NCBI RefSeq assembly: GCF_001704415.2
Contig: NC_030817.1
Coordinates: 30,887,550-30,951,549, forward strand
Origin: Capra hircus
Taxonomy: Eukaryota; Chordata; Mammalia; Artiodactyla; Bovidae
Direction of reading: 5' to 3'
Length of the DNA stretch: 64,000 nt
Position numbers and translations under genes: made by a program. Below the pieces are notes generated by a model, which was given only the letters and a program-made list of their open reading frames with translations, had not been told where the DNA came from and made no database searches. Every line of letters starts with the position of its first letter. Position 1 is the stretch's first letter. Shown piece after piece: positions 1 to 11,052 of this stretch.

Positions 1-884
1 ATGATTCAGGATAATCAAACAGATGATTAATGTGGTTCTTTTATACAGAAAAATGTTTAAATCTTAAAGTTTCTGATAACATAACAGGAATTTTCTAGAG
101 CAAAAAAGAAAAAAAAAAAATCCAAGCCTGCAAGAAAAAAACCTGTTTTTCTAACAACCATAAAAATATTTCAAGTTCTGTACACTAACTCACAATCCAC
201 GAACCTAGAAAAAGATGTTCTTAATACATAGTGAATAAAATGATATAAATATGCATCATTCATTCAAACAGTTCCTGACAGTCTATGAATTAAGAACTGT
301 AGGTTTAACATTTGTCTTTAATAAAAATGTATAGAAAAAATCATTTAAAAATTATTATTATACAACTATGCTAGGTAGAATAAAGGATGAAGAAAGAAGT
401 TTACTACACTGTATGGCTTATCTCTTAAACTTTTTCTTTGAAAGGAAATTAAGATACAACTTGACATATCTGACAACTCTCCAAATTTGAATACACATTT
501 CATATAGTATTTATCTGCAGTTATCTCATCTACAGTGAGATAGTAACTCAATAATTTACATTCTGAAAATAATAATCTTATTAACTTAAATCTTTCAAAA
601 AGGGTCAAATGTGTAAATATACATTTAAACTTGATTTTGTTAACTTCCCAAAATCAAGCAATTAACATATTTTATAGTTAGAAATTCTAGTGGTACTAAG
701 AAATCAATTTTAACAGAATTTCCATAAATTCTTTTCACATATCTGATTAGCTGAATAACTATAAAGCTGTTATAGTGTCCTCTGGTCCATAAATGTAGCA
801 CAATTAGAAAAGACTAAGAGCTAAGGAACATCAGACATCTTAAGAATCAGTTTCAGTACACAAACTGGCTACACATTTTTAAAT
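1..884. other. PCNX4 intron, nothing recognised
   Basis: AT-rich single-copy-looking sequence downstream (minus sense) of the first PCNX4 coding exon. No exon-like frame with splice sites and no repeat I can name. The 80-residue minus frame at 366-608 has no recognisable domain and is probably chance. Confidence 0.5.
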
Positions 885-1283
885 GCCTTGTTTTCTTTTA
901 GGCTACCATAACAAAGTAGGATAGACTAGATGGCTCAAACACTAGAAACTTATTTCTCACAGTTCTGGTACATAACAAAGTATGCTAAGACAGGTAGCTC
1001 AAACAACAGAAATTTATTTCTCACAGTCTGAGATCAGAATGCCATTATGATTGGATTCTAATGAGAACTCTCTTCTGGCATCAGGAAGCCAATTTCTCAC
1101 TGCATCTTCATGTGGTGGAAAGAGATGAAACTCTCTAGTGTCTCCACAGGGGCACCAATTCCATGAGGGACTAGGACTACACCAACTAATTACCTCCCAA
1201 AGACCCTCACAAAATATCCCGACACTGGAGGGTTAGGGCTTCAACATACGAGTTTTGAAGAGACATACAGTCAGTCCATAACA
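885..1283 (-). repeat. MaLR LTR (left copy)
   Basis: LTR-like block of the MaLR element, ending at CAGTCCATAACA. Its first part is internally duplicated: 905-967 and 970-1032 are two diverged copies of the block from CATAACAAAGTA to TTATTTCTCACAG. Confidence 0.65.
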
Positions 1284-1395
1284 TTCCACCCCAGTCTCCC
1301 AAATTCACATTCTTCTTATCTGAAAAATACATTCATTCCTTCTCAACAGCCACAAAATTCTTAACTCATTCCAGCATCAACTCTAAAGTCCAAGG

Positions 1396-1607
1396 TGAGG
1401 TGAGGTGAAGTGGCTCAGTCGTGTCTGACTCTTTGCGACCCCGTGGACTGTAACCTACTAGGCTTCTCCGTCCATGGGATTCTCCAGGCAAGAATACTGG
1501 AGTGGATTGCCATTTCCTTCTCCAGGGGATCTTCCCGACCCAGGGATTGAACCCAGGTCTCCTGCATTGGAGGCAGACGCTTTAACCTCTGAGCCACCAG
1601 GGAAGTC
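1396..1607 (-). mobile_element. Bov-tA SINE
   Basis: On the minus strand this reads as a tRNA-Glu-headed SINE: a CTTCCCTGGTGGCTCAGAGG-type head at the high end, the box-B-like GGTTCAATCC region, then the BovB-derived tail ending near GAGTCAGACACGACTGAGCC. It lies inside the MaLR internal region. The flanking words CTCTAAAGTCCAAG and TCTAAAGTTATA suggest a target-site duplication of about 8 bp. Confidence 0.85.
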
Positions 1608-2718
1608 TAAAGTTATATCTAAATATCATCTAAATCATATACAGGTAAGACTTGAGGTATGACTTATCCTGAGGCAAAATCCTCTCCAGTGTGAATCTAT
1701 GAAACCAGACAAGTCATGTTCTTCCAAAACCCAGTGGTGGGACAGGCAAAAGATGGACATTCCCATTCCCAAAGGGAGAAACAGGAAAGAAATAAAGGGG
1801 TGTTTGGTCCTAAAGAAGTCCAACATCTGGCAAGGCAAATTTCATTAGATTTAAAGGTTGGAGAATAATCCTCTTTGGTTTCATACTCTGCTCTCCAGGT
1901 ACCTAGAGTGGCATGTGACCCAAAGAGCTCTAGATGTGGGTCCTACACACCACAGCTCTACAGAGCAGTACCAGACCCAACGCTTCCAGCAGAAACCTTC
2001 TAGCCTGCTGAAACCTGATAATCTCAGAATCACTTTTGAGGTCACTTTTCTCTCTTCTTAAAGAAAAACACATGTTCACAGCCAAATAACTCTAATATCC
2101 CTGTCCTGTCAAATTTAAGAAGCTGAACAGCCTTCATTCATTATATCTTTATTTCAAACTCGAAGTGTTTCTACTCATATAAACCCAGAAACTCATTAAA
2201 TTCAATGAGTGACAGTCTGGCCACACCTTTGGTGTTCCCTTCAGAATATGCTTTCTCATTTTTTACAATATGGACAGGCTGACAGTTTCCTAAACCTTCA
2301 ACCTCTGGTTCCATTTTGCTTAGCAATTCCTACTTCAGTTCATCTCTCTCCTTTATATTTTACTATAAGCAGTCAGGAGAAATCAAGCTGTTCATTCAAC
2401 ACTTTGGTTAGAAATCTCCTCAGCTATATGTCCTAATTTATTACTCTCAAGTTCTACCTTTCACAAAATTTCAGAAAATGGTTCAGCTAAGTTCTTTACC
2501 ACTTTATAAGTTCTTTGCGACTTTCTAACAAGGATTGCTCTTTCCTCTAGTTTCCAATAACCTGTTCTCACTGCTGTCTTAAGAGCTCACCAGAATTGCC
2601 TTTAATGTCCATATTTCTAGCACTCACTTCAAAACTCTTCCAGCCTCTACCCATTATCCAGTTCCAAAGCTGCTTCTATACTTCTAGGTATTTGTTATGG
2701 GAGTACCCCATCTTCTAA

Positions 2719-2933
2719 AAGAATCTTTGGTGGCTCAAATGGTAAAGAAACTGCCCACATTCCAGGAAACCCTGGTTCAATCCCTGGGTCAGAAAGGTCG
2801 CTGGAGAAGGAAATGACAATTCACTCCAGTATTCTTGCCTGGAGGATTCCATGGACAGAGGAGTCTGTCAGGCTACAGTCCATGAGATCACAGAATCAGA
2901 CATGACTGAGCAACTAACACTTTCACTTTCACC
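2719..2933 (+). mobile_element. Bov-tA SINE
   Basis: Sense copy: tRNA-derived head with GGTGGCTCAAATGGTAAAG, CCTGGTTCAATCCCTGGGTC, then the BovB-derived part with ATTCTTGCCTGGAGGATTCC and a CACTTTCACTTTCAC tail. It is inserted in the MaLR internal region just before the second LTR. Confidence 0.85.
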
Positions 2934-3269
2934 CCAGCTTCCTGCTATCAAAATCTTAGCTAGCTCCTAAACAAATACTATAGTCTGAATGGTTTAAACA
3001 ACTGAAATTTATTTCTCACAGATCTGAAAGTCTGAGATCAGAATGCCACCATGATTAAGGTATGGTGAGAACTCTTTCTGGCTTGCAGGCAGCTGCCTTC
3101 TCCCTTTACCTTCATATGTTAAAGGGAGAAATCAGACTCTCTGGTGTCTCTTCCTATAAGGGTACTAATCCCATCCCACTAGGGCCGCACCCTTATTGTC
3201 CTATCAGCTCCCCAAAACTCCATCTCCAAATACCACCACAATGCAGGTTAGGGATTTAACATAGGAATG

Positions 3270-3396
3270 TGTGTCACCACTCAGTCACTCAGTAGTGTCC
3301 AACTCTTTGCGACCCCATGAACTGCAGCCCACAAGGCTCCTCTGTCCATGGCATTTTCCAGACAAGAATACTGGAGTCAGTTGCCATTTCCTTCTC
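3270..3396 (-). mobile_element. 5'-truncated Bov-tA/Bov-A SINE in the MaLR LTR
   Basis: Antisense BovB-tail-derived segment (CAACTCTTTGCGACCCCATG ... TTGCCATTTCCTTCTC). It is flanked by a target-site duplication TAACATA(G/T)GAATG at 3257-3269 and 3397-3409, which splits the second MaLR LTR. The tRNA-related head is missing. Confidence 0.85.
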
Positions 3397-3610
3397 TAAC
3401 ATATGAATGGAGGGGCACAAACATTCAGTGGTGCTGTAAGTGGCGCCTCTACATTTCTACTGGTGAAAGAGAAAATTGCAAACTATAGAAAGAAATGTCA
3501 GATTTAGAAAAGGCAAGCAAAAGAGGTCAAATACTTGTGTTTAAAACAGCTATTTTCTCTTTTTCTTCCACAGTAAATTGATTTTAAAAGATCAGTTATT
3601 TTCTATAGTT

Positions 3611-3878
3611 GCTGCTAAGTCGCTTCAGTTGTGTCCGACTCTGTGCAACCCCATAGATGGCAGCCCACCAGGCTCCTCCGTCCCTGGGATTCTCCAGGCA
3701 AGAACACTGGAGTGGGTTGCCATTTCCTTCTCCAATGCATGAAAGTGAAAAGTGAAAGTGAAGTCACTCAGTCGTGTCCGACTCTTCGCGACCCCATGGA
3801 CTGCAGTCCACCAGGCTCCTCTGTCCATGGGATTTTCCAGGCAAGAGTACTGGAGTGGGGTGCCATTGCCTTCTCCAA
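3611..3878 (-). mobile_element. Bov-A2 dimeric SINE
   Basis: Two tandem antisense Bov-A monomers (about 3611-3742 and 3743-3878) separated by the GAAAGTGAAAAGTGAAAGTG linker. Near-identical target-site duplication TTTTCTATAGTT / TTTTCTACAGTT at 3599-3610 and 3879-3890. Confidence 0.88.
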
Positions 3879-4286
3879 TTTTCTACAGTTACTACAACAA
3901 AATTAAGTAAGTTCTTCAATCCATTCATAATCCATTCAATCTATGTATAACATTTATCAGTATCAATTTTAAATTTGTTTTCCCCTCACAGGAAACTTCT
4001 GTCTCTTTTCACAGGTTTTAGCCAGGCTATGTTACAGATTCATGGCTCCTTATTTAAAGTAAAATACAGGAATGAAATTTTACTTATAAAAGATTTTCTT
4101 TTTATTCTTCAATAAGATTTAACTACTGCTTTAGAATGAATGTTTAACAAGATTAGTCCTAAGAGATTAATTATCAAAACAACTTATCACTCAATGGTTT
4201 GGTGACTTAATTCATAGATTCTTTTTTAATACTAAGGATATTGCTTAAAAATAAAAAAAGTTATAAAGTATTTGACAGTTTATTAC

Positions 4287-4975
4287 CTGTGTACAAGATC
4301 TACAGAAACGAAGAAAAAAATATAAACAAGTCTCATAAGAGGAGTGATTTCATACGCATCCTGGGTTTGGAAAGTTGCAGACTCTGTAGGTGTGTTTACA
4401 ATTAATGAATATTCTCCTATACACAGCGTCATCCATCCAAAGACAAAGAGTAGAACAGTGACTCCTGCACTGCCATACAGCAGGGTTATTCTATGTGGGA
4501 GCAAATACCATGTTCCAAGGCCACACAGTAATCCAGCAAGAACAGAATGAAAAACTGTGTTGGCTGTATGTTTTTTGCCAGGAATTAGAAATTTGATGGT
4601 CTCAGCACCAGCACAACCTGTAAACTCATGCTCATCTTCCTCTGCTAAGATGTCTGTGGTCAGCATTCTCTCCACTGTTACCGATTTGTTTCTGGCGTAT
4701 AAACTTGTGAACTGGATGACAAATGCAGTGAAAAGCATCAGTCCACCTGAAAGTGCTGCTGTGTAATAGTCTTCCAGGATGCCTAATTGGTACAAAAGTG
4801 TTCCTATTCCACCTAAAACCCATGGCATCAAAAAAAGGACAATCTGATTAACATATATGTAAGGAGGGGCACAATAGCCCAGTCTGAGTCGAGGGCCTCC
4901 AAGAACAGTCTGTGGAAAGCGCTTCAGGAAGAAGTCTTGTTTGTAATTGTTCAGCAGAGGCACATCTGGACTCAT
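4287..4975 (-). CDS. PCNX4: PCNX4 first coding exon (pecanex-like protein 4, N-terminal 229 residues)
   Basis: This exon encodes the N-terminus of pecanex homologue 4, a multi-pass membrane protein of unestablished molecular function. The frame starts MSPDVPLLNNYKQDFFLKRF, which I recognise as PCNX4, and stays open for 229 codons plus two bases. Hydrophobic stretches suggest membrane segments near residues 40-64, 71-93, 140-159, 163-193 and 213-227. The region at about 95-135 is hydrophilic and acidic (AEEDEHEF). I chose the ATG at 4975 because an in-frame TGA lies 12 bases upstream (one GTG intervenes) and position -3 is A. The exon ends at ACACAG|GTAATA (donor at 4285-4286), leaving phase 2; the TAA just beyond is intronic. 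The full family protein is over 1000 residues, so the remaining exons lie below position 1 of the window. Confidence 0.95.
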
Positions 4976-5030
4976 CCTTCTCACTCAGATTATTCTGAAA
5001 GTCACTTTCTTTTCTGTAACACAGCAGTCA
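4976..5030 (-). other. PCNX4: PCNX4 5'UTR part of exon 2 and splice acceptor
   Basis: Directly upstream of the ATG, the minus strand has a pyrimidine-rich tract ending TTTTTCTTAG|TGACTGCTG, with the AG at 5031-5032. This is a good acceptor, so exon 2 should begin at 5030 with a 55-base leader. The rest of the 5'UTR should come from an exon in the CpG island at about 16.6-17.1 kb. Confidence 0.8.
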
Positions 5031-5117
5031 CTAAGAAAAAGAAAAAAATCACTATTTGAAAACGTCATACTTAAAACATAAGAGAGAAAAAAATCCACAT
5101 GTCCATTAGTTAGTTCC

Positions 5118-5200
5118 TTAGGGCAGGATTTATATCTTCACTTCTCTAGCTTCTTTCCATTGCCTGACACATACTTGGCACAAAACAAATAGTTGCTAAG
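5118..5200 (+). repeat. MIR/L2-type tail fragment
   Basis: Contains the typical ending of an old L2/MIR repeat: a GGGCAGGATTTATATCTTC block, then TGCCTGACACATACTTGGCA and AAATAGTTGCTAAGTG. Short and diverged; the family is from memory. Confidence 0.5.
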
Positions 5201-5407
5201 TGCTTTTTAAGTGAATATGAAAAAAAAATATCCACTATTAATTTACACAGAACTTAGATAAACTTAGAATTTCTTAAGTAACTCACATTTTCAGATTCTA
5301 AGGTCAAAGGCAAGTTCAAAAAGCCAGTACTCTCAACGCAAATCTGCTAGTGGTTTAACTGATTATTTCCCTGAGTGTTTCTGTTGTTTGTTCTTTTAAA
5401 CTTTTCT

Positions 5408-5645
5408 ATTACAAGGGTGAGCAAAGTTCTTCTATAAAGGGTCAAATAGTAAATATTTTAGGCTTTGTGGACCATATGGTCTCTGTTTCAGTGACTCAAC
5501 CCAGCTGTTGTTGCAGAAAAGCAACCATAGATAATATATACATAAGTGGATATTAGTAGTCACATTTCAATGTAACTTTACAGTCTTTACCCAAACAGGC
5601 TGTGGGCCAGATGAGCCTGTGGGCCACAGTTTGCCAACCTCTGCT
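5408..5645 (+). repeat. MER5A-like hAT-Charlie DNA transposon remnant
   Basis: Matches my memory of MER5A: TTCTATAAAGGGTCAAATAG, AATATTTTAGGCTTTGTGG, ATGGTCTCTGT, and the ending AGGCTGTGGGCCAGAT ... CACAGTTTGCCAACCTCTG. A non-autonomous ancient element without coding capacity, in PCNX4 intron 1. Confidence 0.8.
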
Positions 5646-5944
5646 ATAAGATAAGGATATTCTCTGTAATTCCCTTGAACTGAAATGGAAATAGAGGTGG
5701 AAATTAGAGACACTAAGTGTTAGTAGTCGCATCTCTTAACAATTATAGTAAATTTAGGTTTTCCGCTAATTTAAAAAGTCAAATTCTGCTAAAATAGTAG
5801 TGTTTCAATAAGAAGCCATTGGCAACTCAACATGTAGTAGGAAGAACAACTGGAAACCAAAGACTCTAAGGGTCGCTTTACATGCTTATTATTAACTAGG
5901 TTACCACATGCAAACCACTTCATGACTCAATTCATGCACAACAA

Positions 5945-6042
5945 TGTGACTGTACAAAGTACCACTGAACTGTACACTTAGAAATGGTAAAGATGGTAAA
6001 TTTTATGTTCTATGTATTTTACCACACACAAAAAACTTAAAG
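5945..6042 (+). repeat. L1M 3'-end fragment
   Basis: Short old L1 tail: CACTGAACTGTACACTTAG, AAATGGTAAAGATGGTAAAT, ATGTATTTTACCACA, then an A-rich end. Confidence 0.6.
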
Positions 6043-6989
6043 CCATCTTAAAGTAACTTTTCTTCCCATCAGTTTAAGACAGTCTTTCTGAAAGTTACTC
6101 CTACCCAACCAGTATCAGCCCTGGAGAGAGCTTTTGGGTCACCATTAAGAATTACCACCTTACAGCACATCTTGGGAAGTTGGGAAGTTCTTTATCCTGT
6201 GAACACTTATCGTCTTGTATCTTCCAGCTACTGGTCTTAGTTCTACACAGAAAGTCATAGGTTTTAATCACATCACAGCCCTGCAAGTAATCACAAAATA
6301 ACAGAACCAGGGGGCCAGATGGAACCTTATTTGCTGATAGTTTAACCTCAGGAAATGCAGACTGCCTTCTCGCTCTCTGAATGAGCGTATCTCCTGCATA
6401 CTGATGTCAGGTCCTGTGTTCTGATATGCTTGTTCAGCAGAGCCATGGGTAGGTGGGCAAAGATTCTAATTTCAATTACCTGTGGATGATGCTCTCAGAC
6501 AGGAAAACGAGCTTGGATGACCAGCTTAGGCATTTAAAAGCTGACTACTCTTTCTCCACTAAGGCAAGTCAGGAACAATGTGAGATGACTTGCTGGGAAA
6601 GGAAGCCAGAAATTGAAAATACCTTATAAACTAGATTACCTAGCTGTTACTGCCCATATTCAATTACCTTTTAGTACTTTTGAGTCTTCTGTAAATATTC
6701 TGTGATTATATTCCAAAGAATGGAATAGTCTAAAGAAGATCTATTGTTGATTTGGAAACTTGGAAAGATGCCTACAATATACTGCAAAGTAAAATAAACA
6801 CATTGATGATCCCATTTGTATTAGAAAAAAAAAAAGTATGCACACTTTCAGGTATACATGGTTATTCCACGTGTGTAAGTGTATAAACACTAGGCTTCGT
6901 TTGTATTTCACATATAACATTTTGATACCTCTTCAAATTAGCAAATATCCTATAGGACTCTCAACCCATGCCCTGCAAAAACATCCTGT
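6043..6989. other. PCNX4 intron 1, nothing recognised
   Basis: No exon-like frame and no repeat I can name. An A-run sits at 6824-6836. Confidence 0.4.
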
Positions 6990-7350
6990 GGCCTCTAAGT
7001 GGCCATGCTCATACCCTCTCCTTTGCGCAGGTTATCTTCCCCTTCCTTTCATAGTAATCTTAGTCAACTTTCAAGATTCAGTCTAATCCTTTCCGAAATT
7101 TTGCTGAGCACTTAGACCAAACGGTCCTCTGTATACTCAAAAGATGGCTTATTTATAATATACTCATCTTGTAACATGTATCAACTAGGGGCATTTCTTG
7201 TATTAGTTATCTCTTTACATGGTATCTTTTCATAATTTTTTTCTCTACTAATAAATTATTTGTGGGTAAGGGCCAAATCTTGAGATACTTCTGATTCTCT
7301 ATAATATTTAGTAAAATACCCTGGCACAGAAAGGCATGTAGTACATTAAT
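6990..7350 (+). repeat. L2-like LINE remnant
   Basis: Diverged sequence with the general pattern of an L2 3' end: CTTTCAAGATTCAGTCTAAT, a TTTGTGGGTAAGGGCCAAAT block, then CCTGGCACAGAAAGGCATG near the end. Assignment is weak. Confidence 0.4.
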
Positions 7351-8819
7351 GGCATAGCTTAACTAAGATTAAAGTTGAAGAAAATTAAATATTGCTGTTT
7401 GAAAGGGAAGTTGGATGTTGTTTACTGTTTCTGAAAATTTCTTCCAGCATATCCTGCCCCATTCAAAACAGTAAACCCATAAACTCTTTATTTCCGGTTT
7501 TTAAATGTTTGCAAAGTATCTTCATTTACTTCTCTTATGGACTAAATAATGGCATCTAATGATAGTACTACCAGCTCAGAGAAGATATTGCCTAGAGCAG
7601 TATAGTATCCCAGTAATACTGGAGCAGAATGAGCCTGAAGGAGAAATATGGCTGGGTTTCTTCCATGGAGAAGGGAATGGCCAGAGAATTTTAACATGTC
7701 AGAAGTCTAATTTTAATTTGCTACATGTTTAATGATATACTTTAATCTCCTTCATTATCAGGAAAGAGGAGTTAGTTCTTACTGGGAGAGAAAAGTGGAG
7801 GAAGAACAGCAGGCACAAGGGACAAAACAGGGCAGGAGTGATGCTGGAGTGAGGACAGACTAAAAAGTCTGAAGAGCACAAGTTCCCTCAAGAAGCCTTA
7901 GAAGCATGGGGAGGACACGGGGATGGTGATTTATTTTAAAAGCATATAAAAAGAAAGGCTGAAAGATACAGGACTGTTTGCCCTACAGAATGTTTCTTAA
8001 ACAGATGTCTATGGTTAAAGAAGTTTGAGAAACTACTATACCAGACTGTCATCTTGAAAAGTCACAATGGATATCACCAGACCAAAGATTCTGAGACATT
8101 TTCAAGTTTAAAACAAAACAAAACACCATTTCAAATCTGCTTAAAATATATCATTTAAGTTTTCCACACTTATTTGACCTTGGAACCTATTTTCCCCTTG
8201 ATATCTAATAACGGATCATGTGTGCAGTGTTTTGTGGAAATTGCTTTCAGAAATATTGGCCTGGGCTTCAGTTGGAACCTTAAATATTTAGCCAGGTGGA
8301 GTTAAAAAAGATATACCATTTAAAGAAGAATGTCATGAATGAAGGTACACAAGAAAAAATAAATAAATAGAAATTTCATAGGCAGCATGTACATCAGGTT
8401 GTTTTTTTCTCATACCGTAAGGATAAAAGAGGATTACATGACAAATGCTGTAAATTCATTTAGGCAAAAATTATGATAAATTAGTACTGTTTGGCTTTTA
8501 CTTTATTACAGATCTTGGAATACTTTAAAAACATCTTCTTTGTATGAAAGGACAGTTACATTTATATAGACAGATTTTCTAAATCTTAATCTGGATTACT
8601 AACATGAAAAATAAAGTCAGATTAAAATTAACTCCCTAAATGAAAATTTGGCACACTCTGAGAGACTGCTAAAGACAGACTGATGTATTTATATGGCTGC
8701 TACTTACAACATGTTGAAATGAATAACAGCTCAAGGCTTTGGGGGAAAAAAATGTAAAAGCTGTGAAAAGAGAAGTTAAGGGATAAAGATGGTTCCCACA
8801 GCAATGATTTAAGCCGTAT
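7351..8819. other. PCNX4 intron 1, nothing recognised
   Basis: No gene, no clear repeat. Some words near 7990-8040 (GTTTGAGAAACTACTAT) look like an old interspersed repeat that I cannot name. Confidence 0.35.
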
Positions 8820-8830
8820 GCTTTCTTCAT

Positions 8831-8960
8831 GGAGAAGGAAATGGCAACCCACTCCAGTGTTCTTGCCTGGAGAATCCCAGGGATGGGGGAGCCTGGTGGG
8901 CTGCCGTCTATGGGGTCGCACAGAGTCGGACACGACTGAAGCGACTTAGCAGCAGCAGCA
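8831..8960 (+). mobile_element. Bov-A monomer SINE
   Basis: Single Bov-A unit starting GGAGAAGGAAATGGCAACCC and ending in an (AGC)n tail. Perfect 11-bp target-site duplication GCTTTCTTCAT at 8820-8830 and 8961-8971. Confidence 0.9.
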
Positions 8961-8971
8961 GCTTTCTTCAT

Positions 8972-9389
8972 ATGCTACTCTGAAAGCAGACCGACAAAAC
9001 AGTCGTAAATAGGTTGCTTTATTTGGAATTCGAGTCGCATTTTTTACCTGTTATCCAATAGGAAACAGAGATCAATTTGGCAGTGATACAGATGGGAGTA
9101 CTTAGTTACCAAAATCTTAACTTTGGTAATCATGCAAGGTATTAGCCTGAAAATTCCTTAAAACAAAGAAAGAGATAAGAAAAAGTGGCACTTTGGGGGG
9201 ATTATTCTGAATTCATAGTTCTCTATATTTGGCAAAAAGAATTCCTAGAAATAGAAGATTTAGCAATTGCCTGATTTTGGTTAGCAAAGATTACTTAAAA
9301 AAAAAAAATCTAGCATACTGTTTTTATTGTTGGTTTCATTCACTGAATCCACACATTTATTTTCTATTAGATTAGAATTTTTTTTTTTT
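8972..9389. other. PCNX4 intron 1, nothing recognised
   Basis: Between the 8.9-kb SINE and the antisense L1. No gene-like frame; an A-run at 9296-9308 and a T-run near 9379-9390. Confidence 0.35.
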
Positions 9390-11052
9390 TAATGAAAAAG
9401 ATACTAACGTAAGATCTACCCTCTTAGATTTTTAAGTGTACAATGCAGCATTGTTAACTGGCAAGGTAATGTTGTACAGTAAGTCTCTAGAATTTATTCA
9501 GCTTGGTAACTAAAACTTGCTAAATAGTAACTTTCCATTTATTCTTCCCCCAAGTGCCTGGCACATTATTCTACTCCCTGTTTCTAGGACTTTGACGATT
9601 TTAGATACCTTTGTAAGTGGAATCATGTAGTATTTGCCTTTCTGTGACTTACTTATTTAATTTATCATGTCTTCCAGGCTCATCCATGTTGTCACATCTG
9701 GCAGGGTTTCTTTTTTAGGCCTTATTAATATTCCACTTTATGTACATACCACATGCTCTCTATCCATTCATCAGATGATGGACACTTGGTTTGCCTCCAC
9801 TTTTTGGCTATTATGAATAATGCTTCTGCTTATTTAACTTCTATGCAGAGTACATCATGAGAAACGCTGGACTGGAAGAAACACAAGCTGGAATCAAGAT
9901 TAGCGGGAGAAATATCAATAACCTCAGATATGCAGATGGCACCACCCTTATGGCAGAAAATGAAGAGGAGCTAAAAAGCCTCTTGATGAAAGTGAAACAG
10001 GAGAGTGAAAAAGTTGGCTTAAAGCTTAACATTCAGAAAACGAAGATCATGGCATCTGGTCCCATCACTTCATGGGAAATAGATGGGGAAACAGTAGAAA
10101 CAGTGTCAGACTTTATTTTTTGGGCTCCAAAATCACTGCAGATGGTGATTGCAGCCATGAAATTAAAAGACGCTTTACTCCTTGGAAGAAAAGTTATGAC
10201 CAACCTAGATAGTATATTCAAAAACAGCGACATTACTTTGCCGACTAAGGTCCGTCTAGTCAAGGCTATGGTTTTTCCTGTGGTCATGTATGGATGTGAG
10301 ACTTGGACTGTGAAGAAGGCTGAGCGCTGAAGAATTGATGTGTTTGAACTGTGGTGTTGGAGAAGACTCTTGAGAGTCCCTTGGACTGCAAGGAGATCCA
10401 ACCAGTCCATTCTGAAGGAGATCAACCCTGGGATTTCTTTGGAAGGAATGAAGCTAAAGCTGAAACTCCAGTACTTTGGCCACCTTATGCGAAGAGTTGA
10501 CTCATTGGAAAAGACTCTGATGCTGGGAGGGATTGGGGGCAGGAGGAGAAGGGGATGACCCAGGATGAGATGGCTGGATGGCATCACGGACTCGATGGAC
10601 GTGAGTCTGAGTGAACTCCGGGAGATGGTGATGGACAGGGAGGCCTGGCATGCTGCGATTCATGGGGTTGCAAAGAGTCGGACACAACTGAACGACTGAA
10701 CTGAACTGAACTGAACTGAAACATGAAAGTGCAAATATATTGAAAGACTCTCCTTTCAATTAATTTGGATAAATGCCCAGAAATGGAATTACTGGATCAC
10801 ATGGCAGTTCCATTTTTAATTTTTTGAGGACTCTTCATAATGTTTCCAGTAGCACTGTACTACTTTTGTGCAATGTGCCATTTTGTATTCCCACTAACAG
10901 TGGGAAGGTTCCAATTTCTCCACATCCTCCCCAAAACTTGCAATCTTTTTTTTTTAACAGCTATCCTAACAGGTATGAGGTGATATCCAAGGAGTACTTG
11001 TGCACTGTACCTCTACTAAAGTTTTGTTGTACTTTGAGGAACATCAAGTTTC
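9390..11052 (-). mobile_element. Old L1 (ORF2 3' region, antisense), interrupted by BovB
   Basis: Antisense L1 of old mammalian type: CAGGCTCATCCATGTTGTCA, TCCATTCATCAGATGATGGA and GGCTATTATGAATAATGCTT before the BovB, then ATGCCCAGAAATGGAATTAC, TTTTTAATTTTTTGAGGACT and CATCCTCCCCAAAACTTG after it. The L1 text continues across 9826-10722, so the BovB inserted into an existing L1. Confidence 0.8.
9826..10722 (+). mobile_element. BovB (RTE) LINE, 5'-truncated, about 0.9 kb
   Basis: Carries the C-terminal part of the BovB reverse transcriptase. Frame 9857-10330 shows NLRYADGTTLMAE where an active copy has YADD, so the second catalytic Asp is Gly (codon 9938-9940). A TGA at 10327-10329 breaks the frame; it resumes at 10340-10558 (LWCWRRLLRVPWTARRSNQS). 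The 3' end is the usual short CTGAA tandem (GACTGAACTGAACTGAACTG). Confidence 0.92.

Larger units (their letters stand above)
885..3435 (-). mobile_element. MaLR retrotransposon (MLT1/MST/THE-like), both LTRs and internal part
   Basis: Old ERVL-MaLR element read on the minus strand. It has an LTR-like block at about 885-1283, internal sequence at about 1284-2960 and a second LTR-like block at about 2960-3435. Both LTR blocks carry the same string of motifs: AACAACAGAAATTTATTTCTCACAG or a close variant, AGATCAGAATGCCA, a GAGAACTCT block, a TATAAGGG/CAGGGGC...CCAATTCCAT block and a final GGTTAGGG(C/A)TT..AACATA block. The internal part shows the MaLR-type stretch beginning TTCATTCCTTCTCAACAG and ending near TTTGTTATGGGAGTACCCC. 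Three Bov-type SINEs interrupt it. No coding capacity is seen, as expected for MaLR. The subfamily is uncertain. Confidence 0.7.

Noticed and set aside
3625..3906. Many 60-100-residue frames containing SDSVQPH or GFSRQEYWSGLPFPSP
   Set aside because: These are readings through Bov-tA/Bov-A2 SINEs, not genes.
4976..4984. Upstream GTG start giving MRRMSPD... for PCNX4
   Set aside because: GTG initiation is not expected for this vertebrate gene; the first ATG in frame is at 4975 and matches the known start of the family.
10690..10720. CTGAA tandem repeats as CRISPR or satellite arrays
   Set aside because: Each is a short tail found at the 3' end of BovB copies; no spacers or long arrays exist in the window.
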